The notes beneath the pieces were generated by a model. The model saw only the letters and a program-made list of their open reading frames with translations, was not told the DNA's origin and did no database searches. Below, piece by piece: positions 4,866 through 5,960 of a DNA stretch of 5,960 nucleotides. The stretch spans positions 1 through 5,960 of the forward strand of contig CAZYJG010000080.1 of the NCBI GenBank assembly GCA_964647745.1. The letters run 5' to 3'. The position numbers were made by a program, and so were the translations under genes. Every line of letters begins with the position of its first letter. Position 1 is the first letter of the stretch. The DNA is from Thiopontia sp964647745 (GTDB lineage: Bacteria; Pseudomonadota; Gammaproteobacteria; GCF-002020875).

Positions 4866-5701
4866 AGAGAGGGGTGTGGACAGTTCCACTTATTGCACTG
4901 CTGACATCACTGTTTGCAGGGGAGCTCCCTGCCGAGGAGGAGGTTGAGCTGACACTGCCACCCCCCTCCATTGCCCAGTGGTACAAGCCCAACAGCAAGC
5001 GCCAGGTCTGGCTCCATACCATGTTCCGGCTGCGCCGCTCGATGCAGGCGATTCAGGAGTATGTGGCGCTGAGGGATGAGGTGCTGCTCGACAAGTGGGG
5101 GAGCCGTTTTATTGAGGACTATCGCAGCATTACCACTATGGTTCCGGAGTGGAGTGACGAGGTGGAATCCAAATGGATTAACCGCCTTGAGGCGGTTATC
5201 CAGGAGCGGGAGTGGGAGAAGATGGGCAAGGCGCTGGGGAAGGTGGGGATGACCTGCCGCTCCTGTCATGATGATTTCCGTGCAGTCACAGCCGCCCTCT
5301 ATCGTGCCCCCAACTTCGAAGAGGTTACGGTGGAGGATAGTGAGACCCTGGAGGACCTCCCATTCAGCGAGGCGATGAACAACCTGTCCCGCTCGATGAA
5401 CCGCTTCAAGATTGCGGTCGAGGACCAGCGGATGGATGCAGCAGCAGAGCATCTGCAGACCTTCTCGGCCCGGGTGATGGATCTGGGGGGGAGCTGTGAG
5501 GGGTGCCACCGCGATGAGGTTCCGCAGGAGCGCATCCTGGGCCCCGCTACGGAGGCCCTGCTGGAGGAGCTTGCAGCGCTGGTGGAGAGCGAACCCGCCA
5601 GGATTGGACGCAAGCTGGGTGAGGTCGGCGTCACAGTCTGTGCACGCTGCCATGGGGTCCACCGTACACTATCCGATCTGACCGGGGTGCTGCGGCCATG
5701 A
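4862..5701 (+). CDS. Periplasmic triheme cytochrome c with repeated cytochrome c'/c556-like units
   Basis: This 279-residue protein has a signal peptide (about residues 1-24, hydrophobic VWTVPLIALLTSLFAG). It has three haem sites: Cys132-Cys135-His136 (CRSCH), Cys212-Cys215-His216 (CEGCH) and Cys260-Cys263-His264 (CARCH). Each motif ends a helical stretch. GKALGKVGMTCRSCH (122-136) and GRKLGEVGVTVCARCH (249-264) are clearly related, and the CRSCHDDFR form resembles the C-terminal haem motif of cytochrome c'/c556 proteins. The first unit is long (about 90 residues), the third short (about 50), so the protein looks built by repeating a helix-haem unit. I do not recognise a named family. It is locked between menA and ubiE by ATGA overlaps at both ends, so it is made with quinone-synthesis enzymes. 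A role in taking electrons from the quinol pool or from a membrane quinol dehydrogenase is inferred. Confidence 0.93.
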   Translation: MKRGVWTVPLIALLTSLFAGELPAEEEVELTLPPPSIAQWYKPNSKRQVWLHTMFRLRRSMQAIQEYVALRDEVLLDKWGSRFIEDYRSITTMVPEWSDEVESKWINRLEAVIQEREWEKMGKALGKVGMTCRSCHDDFRAVTAALYRAPNFEEVTVEDSETLEDLPFSEAMNNLSRSMNRFKIAVEDQRMDAAAEHLQTFSARVMDLGGSCEGCHRDEVPQERILGPATEALLEELAALVESEPARIGRKLGEVGVTVCARCHGVHRTLSDLTGVLRP

Positions 5702-5960
5702 CCGATGCCGCCCCGGAGGGGAGGGGTGAGCAGCTCTCGCAGACCTTTGGTTTCTCCGAGGTGGAGGCAGAGGAGCGTGAGGAGAAGATCCGCGCCGTGT
5801 TTCAGGCAGTGGCCCCGCGCTATGACCTGATGAATGACATGATGAGTTTCGGTATCCACCGCCTCTGGAAGCGGAAACTGGTTCGAATGGCCAACCCACA
5901 GCCTGGAGAGATGGTTGTGGATCTGGCGGGTGGAACCGGGGACATCGCAGAAAAGATGGC
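5698..5960 (+). CDS. ubiE: Demethylmenaquinone/2-polyprenyl-6-methoxy-benzoquinol C-methyltransferase UbiE/MenG (C-terminus cut off by window edge)
   Basis: 87 residues of the usual ~250 are visible. FGFSEVEAEER (18-28) leads into YDLMNDMMSFGIHRLWKR (42-59), a hallmark of UbiE almost identical to E. coli. The SAM-binding motif I is VVDLAGGTGD (73-82). The enzyme methylates the ring of demethylmenaquinone to give menaquinone, and also acts in ubiquinone synthesis. The ATG at 5698 overlaps the stop of the triheme cytochrome (ATGA, 5698-5701), so it is translated with it. With menA two genes upstream, the operon encodes both final steps of menaquinone synthesis. A short acidic N-terminal stretch of about 17 residues precedes the conserved region. 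Whether it serves one or both quinones here cannot be told. Confidence 0.96.
   Translation, partial: MTDAAPEGRGEQLSQTFGFSEVEAEEREEKIRAVFQAVAPRYDLMNDMMSFGIHRLWKRKLVRMANPQPGEMVVDLAGGTGDIAEKM

Noticed and set aside
4907..5662. Long antisense open frame (251 codons) on the minus strand
   Set aside because: It lies wholly opposite the triheme cytochrome, has no recognisable domain and a Leu/His-rich composition typical of an antisense frame of a GC-rich gene.

Overview
The window reads as a chromosomal piece of a respiratory, probably facultatively anaerobic gammaproteobacterium. Its Dnr/Fnr-type regulator, FNR-type operator boxes, diheme and triheme c-type cytochromes, SCO-type copper chaperone and MenA/UbiE quinone genes are all typical of microaerobic or denitrifying respiration, and UbiE and MenA resemble the gammaproteobacterial enzymes. 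A sulfur-oxidising or denitrifying lineage is a reasonable guess, but nothing here fixes the genus. I see no mobile element, CRISPR array, tRNA or rRNA. A run of exactly 100 N (3809-3908) is a scaffold gap, so its true length is unknown.

Layout. (1) 1-617, minus strand: a Crp/Fnr-family regulator of the Dnr type, cut by the left edge. (2) 618-762: a divergent control region with a perfect FNR/DNR box (679-692). (3) 763-2032, plus strand: a membrane-anchored hemerythrin, then after 4 nt a periplasmic diheme cytochrome c. (4) 2034-2381, minus strand: a TusA/DUF2249-like small protein whose stop lies 1 nt from the cytochrome stop. (5) 2456 into the gap, minus strand: a large exported protein fusing a ZnuA-like substrate-binding domain to an SCO1/SenC domain. 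(6) 3909-3989: a second divergent control region with another perfect FNR/DNR box (3965-3978) and a weaker one (3913-3926). (7) 3990-5960, plus strand: menA, a triheme cytochrome c and ubiE (cut by the right edge), joined by two ATGA stop/start overlaps.

How it may work together. The visible half of the regulator's DNA-binding motif has the E..SR residues that in Fnr read TTGAT, and two perfect TTGAT-N4-ATCAA sites lie in the two divergent regions. I infer one local low-oxygen or nitric-oxide regulon: a di-iron O2/NO-binding protein, a soluble electron carrier, a copper-delivery protein for a cuproenzyme (nitrous oxide reductase or a haem-copper oxidase), a sulfur-carrier-like protein, and possibly menaquinone synthesis with its own periplasmic cytochrome.

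The most unusual object is the ZnuA-SCO fusion. Its ZnuA-like part keeps the fold signatures and the two disulfide cysteines, but every metal-binding histidine is replaced by an aromatic residue. It looks like a metal-binding protein turned into something else and joined to a copper chaperone.
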